From the NCBI RefSeq assembly GCF_900116445.1, contig NZ_FPBH01000032.1, positions 57,082-121,081 on the forward strand: 64,000 bases of DNA. The letters run 5' to 3'. Positions 1-9,059 of the stretch are shown here, one piece after another. A model generated the notes under the pieces. The model was not told the origin of the DNA and did not search any database. It saw only the letters and a list, made by a program, of their open reading frames with translations. Position numbers and translations under genes: made by a program. Position 1 is the first letter of the stretch; every line of letters begins with the position of its first letter. This DNA is from Paraburkholderia aspalathi. Its GTDB lineage: Bacteria > Pseudomonadota > Gammaproteobacteria > Burkholderiales > Burkholderiaceae.

Positions 1-543
1 CCACGGCCGCTCTATTACCTGGTGTTCGCCTTTCTGGTGCTCGGCGTGTGGCTGATGCATCGCATCGTCGACTCGCTGCTCGGCCGGACCTTCATGGCGA
101 TCCGCAATAGCGACGGTCTCGCGCAGTCGCTCGGTATCAACCTGATGCGTAACAAGGTGCTGGCCTTCGTGCTGTCGGTCGTCTATGCCGGGCTTGCGGG
201 TGGACTCTATGCGGGTTCCGTACGCTTTCTCGGACCTGATCTGGCCGGCGTCGAACATACCTTCGACATGACCATGTACATGCTGGTGGGCGGCATCGGC
301 ACCCTCGCCGGCCCGCTGCTCGGCGCGCTCGCCATACCCTGGCTCACGCAGTATCTGCAGTTTTTGCAGGCGTACCGCTTCGTCGTGTTCGGCCCGATCC
401 TCATTTTGCTGGTGATCTTTTTGCCGAATGGGATCGTCGGTTTGTATAGGGCGAGAAAGAGCCAGCGCGCGAAACTGGCAACGCCGAAGAGCGGCGGTGT
501 TGCGCGTCAATCGCAACCCACACGCGGAGATCGTCATGCTTGA
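1..543 (+). CDS. livM: Branched-chain amino acid-type ABC transporter permease LivM (5' end outside window)
   Basis: The reading frame is open from base 1, so the gene begins upstream and only about the last 180 residues are present. The protein is an inner-membrane permease of the Liv (HAAT) family. Hydrophobic helices alternate with the conserved LivM cytoplasmic loop (SLLGRTFMAIRNSD..AQSLGIN), and the end has the typical GGIGTLAGPLLGA and LPNGIVGLY stretches. It would form the channel with a LivH partner, presumably just upstream. Its stop codon overlaps the livG start by 8 bases (ATGCTTGA), so the two are translationally coupled. The substrate cannot be told from the sequence. The acyl-CoA genes nearby suggest an organic acid as readily as an amino acid. 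Confidence 0.93.
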   Translation, partial: PRPLYYLVFAFLVLGVWLMHRIVDSLLGRTFMAIRNSDGLAQSLGINLMRNKVLAFVLSVVYAGLAGGLYAGSVRFLGPDLAGVEHTFDMTMYMLVGGIGTLAGPLLGALAIPWLTQYLQFLQAYRFVVFGPILILLVIFLPNGIVGLYRARKSQRAKLATPKSGGVARQSQPTRGDRHA

Positions 544-1300
544 AATCGACTCGCTCAGCAAACGCTTCGGCGGTCTCGTCGCGGTCGACGACGTCAGCAC
601 GCATATCGAAGCCGGCAAGATCAATGCAATCATCGGGCCGAACGGCGCGGGTAAGACCACCTTCTTCAATCTGATCAGCGGCACCCATCTGCCGAGTTCG
701 GGACGCATCCGCTTCAAAGGCCAGGACGTGACAAAGCTGGCCGCCGATCAGATGGCGCGCCTCGGCATTGCGCGCACATTTCAATCCACTGCGCTGTTCG
801 ACCGGGCCAGCGTCCTCGACAACCTGATCGTTGGCCACCGGCTGCGCACGCGCTCGGGGCTGTGGGACGTGCTGACGCATTCAGCGCGGCTCAAGCAGGA
901 AGAACGCATCTGCCGCGAGAAAGCGCGCGAGGCCCTGGATTTCGTCGGACTGTCGGCGATTGCGGAACGGATGGCCGGCGACATCTCGCAGGAAGAGCGC
1001 AAGCGTGCCGCTGTGGCGCTCGCACTGGCCACCGAACCGAGCCTGATGCTGCTCGACGAACCCGCCGGCGGCGTCAATCCCGAAGAGACCGAAGGCCTCT
1101 CTGAACTGATCCGCAAGCTGGTGAAACACGGCGTGACGGTGTGCCTGGTGGAACACAAGATGAACATGATCATGAAGCTCGCCGATCGCATCATGGTGCT
1201 GAACTACGGCAAGAAAATCGCCGAGGGCACGCCTGCCGAGATTCGCGCCAACCCGGCCGTGATCGATGCCTATCTGGGGAGCGAACATGCTGAAGTTTGA
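536..1300 (+). CDS. livG: Liv-type ABC transporter ATP-binding protein LivG
   Basis: A 254-residue cytoplasmic ATPase that powers the Liv importer. I chose the ATG at 536 because a GGAGA Shine-Dalgarno sits just upstream and the protein then starts MLEIDSLSKRFGG, as in the family. Walker A is GPNGAGKTT (about residues 34-42), Walker B is LMLLDEP, followed by AGGVNPEE, and the switch histidine is in CLVEHKM. The C-loop reads DISQEERKRAAVALALA in place of the usual LSxGQQ-type signature, a divergent form. The start overlaps livM and the end overlaps livF, which fits one operon with equimolar output. LivG and LivF normally form a heterodimer under LivH/LivM. Confidence 0.93.
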   Translation: MLEIDSLSKRFGGLVAVDDVSTHIEAGKINAIIGPNGAGKTTFFNLISGTHLPSSGRIRFKGQDVTKLAADQMARLGIARTFQSTALFDRASVLDNLIVGHRLRTRSGLWDVLTHSARLKQEERICREKAREALDFVGLSAIAERMAGDISQEERKRAAVALALATEPSLMLLDEPAGGVNPEETEGLSELIRKLVKHGVTVCLVEHKMNMIMKLADRIMVLNYGKKIAEGTPAEIRANPAVIDAYLGSEHAEV

Positions 1301-1994
1301 GAACGTCGCGCTCGATTACGGCAGTTTCCGCGCGCTGGACGGCATCACGCTGCACGCGGACGACGGCGAACTGGTCGTGCTGCTCGGCGCCAACGGCGCG
1401 GGCAAGAGCTCGATCTTTCTCGCGACGAGCGGCCTGCGCCGCGCCACGAGCGGCAGCCTGCGCCTCGGAACGCGCGAGCTGCTCGGCATGACGCCCGCAC
1501 AGATCGTGCGCAACGGCGTGATTCAGTGCCCTGAGGGCCGCAAGCTGTTCCCGGGCATGTCGGTGCTGAAGAACCTCACGCTCGGCGCCTATGTGCATCG
1601 CGGCGACAAGGCCGGCAATCAACGCAATCTCGATCAGGTGTTCGCGCTCTTTCCGCTTCTCGCCGAGCGCAAGGATCATGCGGCCGGCTCGTTGTCCGGC
1701 GGGCAGCAGCAGATGGTGGCGATCGGCCGCGCGATGATGGCCCGCCCCAAGGTGTTGCTGCTCGACGAACCGTCGCTCGGTCTCGCGCCGCTGGTGGTCA
1801 AGCAGGTGTTCGAGGTGATCCAGCAGATCAATCGCGCGGGCACGACAGTATTGCTCGCCGAACAGAACGCGTTTGCGGCGTTGAAGATCGCACACCGTGC
1901 CTACGTGATCGAGAACGGCCGCATCGTGCTCGAAGGCGATCACGCGAGTCTGATGAACAACGAAGCGATCCGGCGCGCTTACGTCGGCGGCTGA
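1287..1994 (+). CDS. livF: Liv-type ABC transporter ATP-binding protein LivF
   Basis: A 235-residue ATPase, the second nucleotide-binding subunit of the Liv importer. The ATG at 1287 overlaps the end of livG by 14 bases and is preceded by GGGAGCG. The protein begins MLKFENVALDYGSF. Walker A is GANGAGKSS (about residues 35-43), the signature is LSGGQQQMVAIGRAMM, Walker B is VLLLDEPSLGLAP, and the H-loop region is TVLLAEQNAFAAL with Gln/Asn in the usual LivF pattern. In contrast to its partner at 536-1300, the signature motif here is canonical. It is followed after 86 bases by the binding-protein gene. Confidence 0.94.
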   Translation: MLKFENVALDYGSFRALDGITLHADDGELVVLLGANGAGKSSIFLATSGLRRATSGSLRLGTRELLGMTPAQIVRNGVIQCPEGRKLFPGMSVLKNLTLGAYVHRGDKAGNQRNLDQVFALFPLLAERKDHAAGSLSGGQQQMVAIGRAMMARPKVLLLDEPSLGLAPLVVKQVFEVIQQINRAGTTVLLAEQNAFAALKIAHRAYVIENGRIVLEGDHASLMNNEAIRRAYVGG

Positions 1995-2080
1995 ACGGAT
2001 TTGATGCACCGCCTGACGCATGGCCATAAATGTGACCATGAGCGTCGGGCCATATTCGAACAATCCCAAAGGAGACACGT

Positions 2081-3265
2081 ATGACGATCAAACGCTTGTG
2101 CGGACGCGCTGGAGTAGTTGCGGCGGTCGCCACGACTGCGCTGCTGGGCACGGGCGCCGCGATGGCGCAGCAGGTGGTGCATATCGGCTACTCCGGTCCG
2201 TTGAGCGGGGGCGCGGCGAAGTACGGCCAGGAAGTGCTCGAAGGCATGCAGATGGCCGCCGCCGACGTCAATCAGGCCGGCATCGAAGTAGCCGGCAAGA
2301 AGATCAAGTTCGAAATCGTGCCGCTCGACGACAAGTACAACCCCGCCGAAACCGCGATCAACGCCCGGCGTCTTGCGCAGGAACAGCAGGCGGCTGTGGT
2401 GCTCGTGCCGCATTCGGGCGGTGGCTTCGCCGTGCAAACCAGCAATGAGCAACAGAAACTACTGCTGCTCTCGTACACCAGCGTGCCGCAGATCAGCGAG
2501 CACGGCAACAAGCTCACGGTGCGCATTCCGCCCGCGTTCACGTCGTATCTGAACGCGTTCATCAAGTACGAAATGGCGACGTACGGCAAGAAGGTCGCAC
2601 TCGCCGCCACCGATACCGACTACGGCAAGGTCTGGGTCGCCGCATTCAAGCCCGCATGGGAAGCAGCCGGCGGCACGATCGTCGCGGACAATTCGATGTC
2701 GTATAACCGCGCCACCGATTTCTACAGCGGTGTGAGCCGTGTGCTGGCCGCCAAACCGGATGTGATGTTTATCGGCGGCCCGTCCGAGCCGACCGGCTTG
2801 ATTGCGCAGCAGGCACGCGAACTGGGTTTCAAGGGCGGCTTCATTGTGATGGATCAGGCCAAGCTCGACGAAGTGGCCAAGGTGACCGGCGGCTATGCAC
2901 CGTTGAACGGCGCGATCGGGGTGTTGCCGCTGGCCAACGACGATACGCCGAACGCTAAAGCGTTTGTGGAGCGCTTCCGCAAGACCCACGCTGGGCGTGA
3001 TCCGAGCCAGGAAGTATCGCTGAACTACACCGCGGTCTACGCAACGGCACTCGCGATGAAGCTGGCCGGCAGCGTCAGTGATGCAACCGCGATCCGCAAT
3101 CAGTTCGATAAAGCCGTGAAGGCGTTGCCGCCACAGGCCAATCCGCAGAGTGTGACGGGTGTCGACGACCACGGTGGCTTTGTGATCGGTAATCCGGTTG
3201 CGGCAGTGGTTCAGGGTGGACAGTTGAAGTCGGCGGTGTTGAGTTCGCTGACAGCGGCGAAGTGA
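2081..3265 (+). CDS. Periplasmic binding protein of the Liv (HAAT) ABC transporter
   Basis: A 394-residue secreted solute-binding protein of the Leu/Ile/Val-binding (type I periplasmic-binding) fold. A strong Shine-Dalgarno (AAAGGAGA) lies 6 bases before the ATG. Residues 1-28 are a Sec signal ending AMAQ. The mature part starts VVHIGYSGPLSGGAAKYGQ, the family's N-terminal strand and ligand loop, and later shows the hinge and second lobe (DTDYGKVWVAAFKPAWEAAGG). It probably delivers the substrate to LivM, LivG and LivF encoded just upstream. LivK homologues bind amino acids, but family members also bind aromatic or aliphatic acids, so I leave the ligand open. A strong hairpin follows the stop. 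Confidence 0.92.
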   Translation: MTIKRLCGRAGVVAAVATTALLGTGAAMAQQVVHIGYSGPLSGGAAKYGQEVLEGMQMAAADVNQAGIEVAGKKIKFEIVPLDDKYNPAETAINARRLAQEQQAAVVLVPHSGGGFAVQTSNEQQKLLLLSYTSVPQISEHGNKLTVRIPPAFTSYLNAFIKYEMATYGKKVALAATDTDYGKVWVAAFKPAWEAAGGTIVADNSMSYNRATDFYSGVSRVLAAKPDVMFIGGPSEPTGLIAQQARELGFKGGFIVMDQAKLDEVAKVTGGYAPLNGAIGVLPLANDDTPNAKAFVERFRKTHAGRDPSQEVSLNYTAVYATALAMKLAGSVSDATAIRNQFDKAVKALPPQANPQSVTGVDDHGGFVIGNPVAAVVQGGQLKSAVLSSLTAAK

Positions 3266-3294
3266 CGACGTGACGGCCTGATATGGGCGTAAAA

Positions 3295-3321
3295 AAAGCG
3301 CCGTGGTTTCCACGGCGCTTT
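3295..3321. terminator. Bidirectional terminator between the liv genes and the facing SDR gene
   Basis: A perfect 12-bp inverted repeat, aaagcgccgtgg (3295-3306) and ccacggcgcttt (3310-3321), closes over a 3-base loop. Runs of A on the left and T on the right let it act in both directions, and it lies between two convergent genes. Confidence 0.85.
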
Positions 3322-3339
3322 GCGCATTTCCAGTTCGGA

Positions 3340-4245
3340 TTACCCCTTCAACGCCTCGATAATCTGAACACGCACATCTGGCCGCTCGGCAAACGGATCG
3401 GTCGGATTGCGCGGCGTCACGATATCCTCGGCGCGCGTTTTCACAGCAGCTAGCGCGTGCGGATGCGAGAAGATATAGAACTGCTCCTCGCGAATCGCAT
3501 CGAACACCATGCCCGCGACGGTTTCGGCACTCACCTTCCCCGAACTCACCGCCTTCTCGCTCATCGCACGCGACACACGTTGCGATAAGGTCGGCGGCGT
3601 GTCGTTGTCCAGTTCGGACGGACGATTGCGATGCGCCTTCGCGATACCCGTCGGCACGAAGTAAGGGCACAGCACCGAGCACGCCACCTGCTGCGTGACC
3701 AGCGAAAGATCCTGATACAGCGACTCGGTCAACGACACCACCGCATGTTTCGACACGTTGTATGGACCCATCATGGGCGGATTAAGCATGCCCGCCATCG
3801 ACGCCGTGTTGACGATATGCCCGCGATAGCCCGGATCGCGTTTGGCGGCCTCGAGCATCAGCGGTGTGAACGCCCGCACGCCGTGAATGACGCCCCACAG
3901 GTTGACACCGAGCAGCCATTGCCAGTCACGCTCGGTGTTCTCCCACACGAGGCCGCCGCTGCCGCCTACGCCCGCATTGTTGAACACCAGATGCACGCCA
4001 CCGAAGGCGTCGAGCGTGGCGCGGGCCAGCGCATCGATTTCCTCGCCCTTCGCGACATCGACGCGACGCGCGATGGCTTGCGCGCCGGCCGCGCTCACCT
4101 CGGCGAGGGTTTCGTCGAGTGCGTCCTGTTGTACGTCGGCGAGTACGAGACGCATGCCCAGCTTCGTGCCGAGCCGTGCGAACTCACGGCCGAATCCGGA
4201 GCCCGCGCCGGTGATTACCGCTACCTTGCCTTCAAAATTGTTCAT
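3340..4245 (-). CDS. SDR-family NAD(P)-dependent oxidoreductase
   Basis: A 301-residue classical short-chain dehydrogenase/reductase. I place the start at 4245 (MNNFEGKVAVITG) rather than 4 codons upstream, because GGGACAAGG precedes it. The cofactor motif is TGAGSGFG (residues 12-19), the NNAG motif follows at about residue 90, the catalytic Ser is in NTASMAG, and the YNVSK motif gives Tyr and Lys. It is somewhat longer than a minimal SDR (about 250) because of a C-terminal extension. It is the last gene of a minus-strand group with two acyl-CoA ligases, so oxidation of a hydroxyacyl intermediate or an alcohol is likely. The substrate cannot be named. Confidence 0.88.
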   Translation of the reverse strand: MNNFEGKVAVITGAGSGFGREFARLGTKLGMRLVLADVQQDALDETLAEVSAAGAQAIARRVDVAKGEEIDALARATLDAFGGVHLVFNNAGVGGSGGLVWENTERDWQWLLGVNLWGVIHGVRAFTPLMLEAAKRDPGYRGHIVNTASMAGMLNPPMMGPYNVSKHAVVSLTESLYQDLSLVTQQVACSVLCPYFVPTGIAKAHRNRPSELDNDTPPTLSQRVSRAMSEKAVSSGKVSAETVAGMVFDAIREEQFYIFSHPHALAAVKTRAEDIVTPRNPTDPFAERPDVRVQIIEALKG

Positions 4246-4318
4246 GCCTTGTCCCATTGCCAGTTGGTGAGAGTTGGTCTATCCAGCCAGGTGTATTCAG
4301 ATGTCTCTATACGCTGTG

Positions 4319-5875
4319 CTAACGCGCGGCGGGATAGTACTGCTCGCGCAATTCCCGTTTCAGCACCTTGCCGATCGGGCTGCGCGGCAACGCGTCGACA
4401 AAGGTCAATGCGGAGAGCCGCTGCATCTTGCCGAGCCGCGCGTTGACCCAGGCCAGCAGCGTGTCGGCGTCGCTCGGCGCACCCGGGCGAAGCACCACGA
4501 ACGCAACCGGCGTCTCGCCCCATTGCTCCGACTGCGCGCCCACCACGGCCACATCCGCGACATCCGGGTGCGAGCACAGTTCAGCCTCGAGGTCACTCGG
4601 ATAAACGTTGAAGCCGCCCGAAATGATCATGTCCTTCTTGCGATCGAGCAGCGTCAAGAATCCGTCTGCGTCGAAGCGGCCCATGTCGCCTGTGCGGATG
4701 AAGCGCTTGCCACTCGGGTCGTACCACTCCGCCTCGGCAGTCTTCTCCGGTTGACGGTAGTAGCCGGTCATCATTGCGGGCGAATGGCCGACGATCTCGC
4801 CCACCTCGCCCGCTGCGACCTCGTTGCCGAGCTCGTCGATCAGACGGATGTCGTGACCTTCGATCGGTTTGCCGACCGTATGCAGCTTGGTGGGACATTC
4901 GTTGGCCTCCAACTGACACGAGCCACCGCCTTCGGTCATGCCGTAGTACTCAGTGAGCTTGCCCGGCCAGCGGCGCACCACGTCCGCCTTCACGCTCGCC
5001 GCGAACGGCGCGCTGGTGCAGAACTTGGCCTGGAAGCTGGATAGGTCGTAACGGTCGAAGTCCGGATGTGCCATCAAACGTTGATACTGGACCGGCACCA
5101 GCATGGTGTGTGTGACGCGGTACTGTTGTGCCAACTCAAGATAGCGTGTGGCGCCGAATTTCGGCATCAACACGACTGTGCCGCCGAATGTCAGCGTCGG
5201 CATGAAACTTACGAGCGTCGTGTTCGAATACAACGGCGTGGAGATGAGCGTCGTGGCATCAGGGCCATAGCCGCGTTCGATGCTGCGCACCGCATAAGCC
5301 CAGCGCATGCCGTGCGACTGCACGATGCCTTTCGGCGTACCCGTGGTGCCAGACGAATAGATGATGTTGAATGGCCACGCCGGATTGATCGTGACCGCTT
5401 CAGGCGTTGCGCCCTTGGGCGCGAGCCACGCTTCAAGCGGGGTGCTGCCTGCGTGCGCATCTAGCGCGATGGGGATTGCGCTGATCTCTGCAGCCACCGG
5501 TTCGAGCAAACGCTTGACGTCGGCATCGAGAAACAACAGCCGCGCACCCGAGTTGCCGATCATGCTGACGAGACTCGCCGCGCTCGACGACGGCGCGAGC
5601 GGCGCGACCGCCGCCCCTGCCCGCAGGCCGCCGAGAAACACCACAGCGTATTCCACCGAGGCGGCCGCGCATAACGCAATCGCGTCGCAAGGCTTGATAC
5701 CGTCGCGCTGCAATGCGGCGGCAAAACGATCGACTCGTGCGTCAAGCGCGGCATAAGTCACGACCTCGCCGTCGCAGATCAATGCCGCGTGCTCACCGCG
5801 TTCTTTGGCGAAGCGGCGCAGCATGTCGGTGATGCAGACGAACGGTTCGTCCACTAACGCTTCGAGCCATGTCAT
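4319..5875 (-). CDS. Acyl-CoA synthetase (AMP-dependent adenylate-forming enzyme)
   Basis: A 518-residue ANL-superfamily ligase that activates a carboxylic acid through an acyl-AMP to its CoA thioester in the cytoplasm. The P-loop-like motif YSSGTTGTPKG is at residues 173-183, and the A5 motif YYGMTEGG and the hinge GGFNVYPSDLEAEL follow. The C-terminal catalytic lysine is in PRSPIGKVLKRELRE. The start overlaps the stop of the next ligase gene by 4 bases (ATGA), so the two are coupled. Two different ligases in tandem suggest either two related substrates or a ligase plus a second activation step later in the pathway. The substrate class (aliphatic or aromatic) is not determinable here. Confidence 0.9.
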   Translation of the reverse strand: MTWLEALVDEPFVCITDMLRRFAKERGEHAALICDGEVVTYAALDARVDRFAAALQRDGIKPCDAIALCAAASVEYAVVFLGGLRAGAAVAPLAPSSSAASLVSMIGNSGARLLFLDADVKRLLEPVAAEISAIPIALDAHAGSTPLEAWLAPKGATPEAVTINPAWPFNIIYSSGTTGTPKGIVQSHGMRWAYAVRSIERGYGPDATTLISTPLYSNTTLVSFMPTLTFGGTVVLMPKFGATRYLELAQQYRVTHTMLVPVQYQRLMAHPDFDRYDLSSFQAKFCTSAPFAASVKADVVRRWPGKLTEYYGMTEGGGSCQLEANECPTKLHTVGKPIEGHDIRLIDELGNEVAAGEVGEIVGHSPAMMTGYYRQPEKTAEAEWYDPSGKRFIRTGDMGRFDADGFLTLLDRKKDMIISGGFNVYPSDLEAELCSHPDVADVAVVGAQSEQWGETPVAFVVLRPGAPSDADTLLAWVNARLGKMQRLSALTFVDALPRSPIGKVLKRELREQYYPAAR

Positions 5876-7590
5876 GACGAGGCGCCTCCTTTGCCACCGT
5901 TGTTTTCACTCGCCGCGGCCGTGCGTGCCGCGTCCTCTTCCTGCAACTTGCGCCACAGAATTTTGCCGCTGCCCGACTTGGGCAGCGACGTCACGAACTC
6001 GACAATGCGCGGCGCCTTGTAAGAGGCCATCTGATCGTGCGCCCAGTCGATAATCGCCTGCTCGGTGATCGTGCCGGCTTCCGCCGCGGCGGGCACCACC
6101 AGCGCCTTGACCGTTTCGCCGCGCTTCGCGTCCTTCACGCCGATCACGCACACCTCCTGGATCGCGGGATGCCGGTACATAAGCGCCTCGACTTCCGCTG
6201 GCCACACCTTATAGCCCGAAGCATTGATCATGCGCTTGAGGCGATCGGTCATAAAGAAATAGCCGTCCTCGTCGATATGACCGAGGTCGCCAGTACGCAG
6301 AAAGCGCTTGCCGTCGAGTTCGATAAACGCTTCTTCAGTCGCCTTGGGATTGCGCCAGTAGCCTTGCATCACCTGCGGCGCGTTCACGATGATCTCGCCG
6401 GTTTCGCCTTGCGGTAGTTCCTGCAGCGTGACCGGATCAATCACGCGCGAGTCCACGTCGAATACGGGAATGCCCAGGCACTGCGGCTTCGGCCGATGCG
6501 GGGGGTTGATGTGCGTGCCGGCAATCGTCTCCGACATGCCATAGCCTTCGACATAATCGAGCCCTGTCAGCGACTTGAGCTTTCTGGCAATCGCGTCCGG
6601 CATTGCCGCGCCGCCGCCGCGTGCGCCCGTCAGGCTCGACAGATCGTATTCGCCAAGCTTCGGGTTCGACAGAAAATCGACCATCATCGCCGTGATCGAC
6701 TGCCATGCGGTCACGCGATATTTCTGCATGCATAGCGCCGCAGCTTCGCGATCCCAGCGCGGCAACACGATAATTGTTGCCCCGGAGAAGACCGCGCTGT
6801 TCATGCCGCCTTGCATGCCGGTCACGTGAAAGAACGGCAATATCGATAGATACACACCGTCCGGCGGCGCCGAGAACCAGACGCAGCCGCCGAGCAGCGT
6901 GCTCATCACGCTGCGGTGCGTATGCATGCAGCCCTTCGGCTTGCCGGTGGTGCCGGACGTGTATGGCATCACGCACAGATCGTCCGGACCGGTGGTAAGC
7001 GGACCCGGCGCGATATGCCGTTCGAGCGCCTCGCGCCAGGACGTGACGCCGGGAATATTGAAGGTCTTGCGCGGCGCGGCCACGAACTCCGGCACGGGAA
7101 TCGGCGATGGCCGCTTCAGATAATCGCTATACGTCGCGACGATCACGTGCTCGATGCCCTTCCCCGGCCCCTTGCCGATCAGCGGCTCGACGTTCGCGAA
7201 CAGGCATTGCGGCGCAATGATCGTGGTCGCCTCGCTGTCCTCGACGTAATGCGCCAGCTCACCGCTCATGTTCATCGGATTGACCGGCACCACGACGGCG
7301 TTCGCACGCAGGATCCCATAGTAAGCGATGATCCATTGCGGGCTGTTCTGCATGTAAAGCAGCACGCGGTCGCCCGCCTTGACGTGGCATTCCTGCTGAA
7401 GGAATCCCGCGATACGCTCGGTTTCGTCCTTGAACTCGCCGAACGTAACCGCCGTGTCGTAGAAGACGATGAACGGTTTGTTGGGAAAACGCGCCGCCGA
7501 CACCTCGGCGTTATAGAAAATATTGGTCTCGGGCAGCGTCAGATGCAATGGCACTTGCGGCGGCCAATTCGGGTGATGGCGTTCGTTCAT
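5872..7590 (-). CDS. Long-chain-type fatty acid-CoA ligase
   Basis: A 572-residue AMP-dependent acyl-CoA synthetase. The nucleotide motif YTSGTTGKPKG is at residues 210-220, the EGYGMSET motif forms the A5 segment, the hinge is SGYKVWPAEVEAL, and PKSGSGKILWRKLQ carries the catalytic lysine. It differs clearly from its downstream neighbour, so this is not a recent duplication. The upstream flank carries GGAGACGCC before the ATG. It probably activates the imported acid for the dehydrogenases on either side. Members of this family are annotated as medium- or long-chain ligases and I cannot narrow the chain length. Confidence 0.9.
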   Translation of the reverse strand: MNERHHPNWPPQVPLHLTLPETNIFYNAEVSAARFPNKPFIVFYDTAVTFGEFKDETERIAGFLQQECHVKAGDRVLLYMQNSPQWIIAYYGILRANAVVVPVNPMNMSGELAHYVEDSEATTIIAPQCLFANVEPLIGKGPGKGIEHVIVATYSDYLKRPSPIPVPEFVAAPRKTFNIPGVTSWREALERHIAPGPLTTGPDDLCVMPYTSGTTGKPKGCMHTHRSVMSTLLGGCVWFSAPPDGVYLSILPFFHVTGMQGGMNSAVFSGATIIVLPRWDREAAALCMQKYRVTAWQSITAMMVDFLSNPKLGEYDLSSLTGARGGGAAMPDAIARKLKSLTGLDYVEGYGMSETIAGTHINPPHRPKPQCLGIPVFDVDSRVIDPVTLQELPQGETGEIIVNAPQVMQGYWRNPKATEEAFIELDGKRFLRTGDLGHIDEDGYFFMTDRLKRMINASGYKVWPAEVEALMYRHPAIQEVCVIGVKDAKRGETVKALVVPAAAEAGTITEQAIIDWAHDQMASYKAPRIVEFVTSLPKSGSGKILWRKLQEEDAARTAAASENNGGKGGASS

Positions 7591-7703
7591 AGGCGTCTCC
7601 TGCCTTTACTGTCTGTGCGCGTTTCACACGGATGGTGCGCGCTTCGTTCACATCCGCCGCGTGAAGGACGCGGCGGGTTAATGCGTCATGGCAATCAAGG
7701 GAC

Positions 7704-8939
7704 TCAGTTGCTTGATGAATGCCCGAGATGACGTCCAAGCTCCATCTTCGCAATGGCGTTACGGTGCACTTCGTCAGGGCCGTCCGCGAAACGCAGCGTG
7801 CGCGAACTCGCATACGCGCGAGCGAGGCCGAAGTCGTCGCTGACCGCGCCGCCACCATGCACCTGCATCGCCCAGTCGATCACCTGGCATGCCATGCTGG
7901 GCGCAGCCACCTTGATCATGGCGATCTCCTGACGCGCGTCCTTGTTGCCGACCGTGTCCATCTTGTGCGCGGCGTTCAGCACCAGAAACCGCGTCTGGTC
8001 GATCATGATGCGTGCGTTCGCGATCCGCTCGCGGGTGACGCCCTGGTCCGCGATCGGTTTGCCAAACGCTACGCGTTCCAGCGAGCGGCGGCACATCGCT
8101 TCGAGCGCGCGCTCGGCGCGTCCGATCAAACGCATGCAGTGGTGAATACGGCCGGGTCCGAGCCGCCCTTGCGCGATCTCGAAGCCGCGGCCCTCGCCGA
8201 GCAGCATGTTGCTGGCCGGCACACGTACATTTTCAAAGGAGATTTCGGCGTGACCATGCGGGGCGTCGTCATAGCCGAATACCGGCAGATGACGCAGTAC
8301 TCTCACGCCCGGCGTGTCGATCGGCACCAGAATCATCGACTGCTGCTGATGCCGGTTGGTGTGGTCCGGGCTGGACTTGCCCATAAAGATGAGAACCTTG
8401 CAGCGCGGATCGTTCGCGCCCGAGGTCCACCATTTGCGGCCGTTCAGAATGTAATCGTTCCCGTCGCGTTCAATGCGCGCCTCGATATTGGTTGCGTCTG
8501 ACGACGCCACTTCCGGCTCCGTCATCGCAAAGGCCGAGCGGATCGAGCCGTCGAGCAGTGGCAGCAGCCATTGTTGTTGCTGCTCCGGTGTTGCGTAACG
8601 CACCAGCGTTTCCATGTTGCCGGTGTCCGGCGCCGAGCAGTTGAACGGCTCCGCGCCGATATGCGAGCGCCCCATGATTTCGCACAGCGGTGCGTATTCG
8701 AGGTTGGTGAGCCCCGCGCCGTATTTCGACTCGGGCAGGAACAGGTTCCACAAACCCACGGCTTTCGCTTTCTGTTTCAATTCCTCGATGACCGGTGCGG
8801 GCTTCCACCGGTTGCCGGATTCACGCGCGGCGTCCATCTGCGCTTCGAAGACCGCCTCCGCTGGATAGACGTGCTCGTCCATGAAAGCGTTCAGGCGCTG
8901 CTGCAAACTCTTGACCTTGTCCGAGTGCTGAAAATTCAT
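7704..8939 (-). CDS. Acyl-CoA dehydrogenase
   Basis: A 411-residue FAD-dependent acyl-CoA dehydrogenase of the longer ACAD type (ACAD10/11-like). It introduces the alpha,beta double bond into an acyl-CoA and passes electrons to ETF. The start at 8939 (MNFQHSDKV) is chosen over a longer frame because CAGGAGAC precedes it. Visible motifs are the FAD/substrate segment AFAMTEPEVASSDATN, the WWTSGA segment, and the C-terminal helices ending QVHGGGAVSDDFGLARAY and DGPDEVHRNAIAKMELGR. It lies between the acyl-CoA ligases and the FabG-like SDR on the same strand and probably belongs to the same beta-oxidation-like route. Confidence 0.92.
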   Translation of the reverse strand: MNFQHSDKVKSLQQRLNAFMDEHVYPAEAVFEAQMDAARESGNRWKPAPVIEELKQKAKAVGLWNLFLPESKYGAGLTNLEYAPLCEIMGRSHIGAEPFNCSAPDTGNMETLVRYATPEQQQQWLLPLLDGSIRSAFAMTEPEVASSDATNIEARIERDGNDYILNGRKWWTSGANDPRCKVLIFMGKSSPDHTNRHQQQSMILVPIDTPGVRVLRHLPVFGYDDAPHGHAEISFENVRVPASNMLLGEGRGFEIAQGRLGPGRIHHCMRLIGRAERALEAMCRRSLERVAFGKPIADQGVTRERIANARIMIDQTRFLVLNAAHKMDTVGNKDARQEIAMIKVAAPSMACQVIDWAMQVHGGGAVSDDFGLARAYASSRTLRFADGPDEVHRNAIAKMELGRHLGHSSSN

Positions 8940-9059
8940 GCGGCGTCTCCTGTCGACCGGAGTTGGCGCTTTAGCGCTTACTCCGGTCCCATGCAAAGCT
9001 GTTTCTATACGTAGACGCAGCGCGCCGTTGCCTGCGCGCTGCGTCTGAAGGCCACTCAA

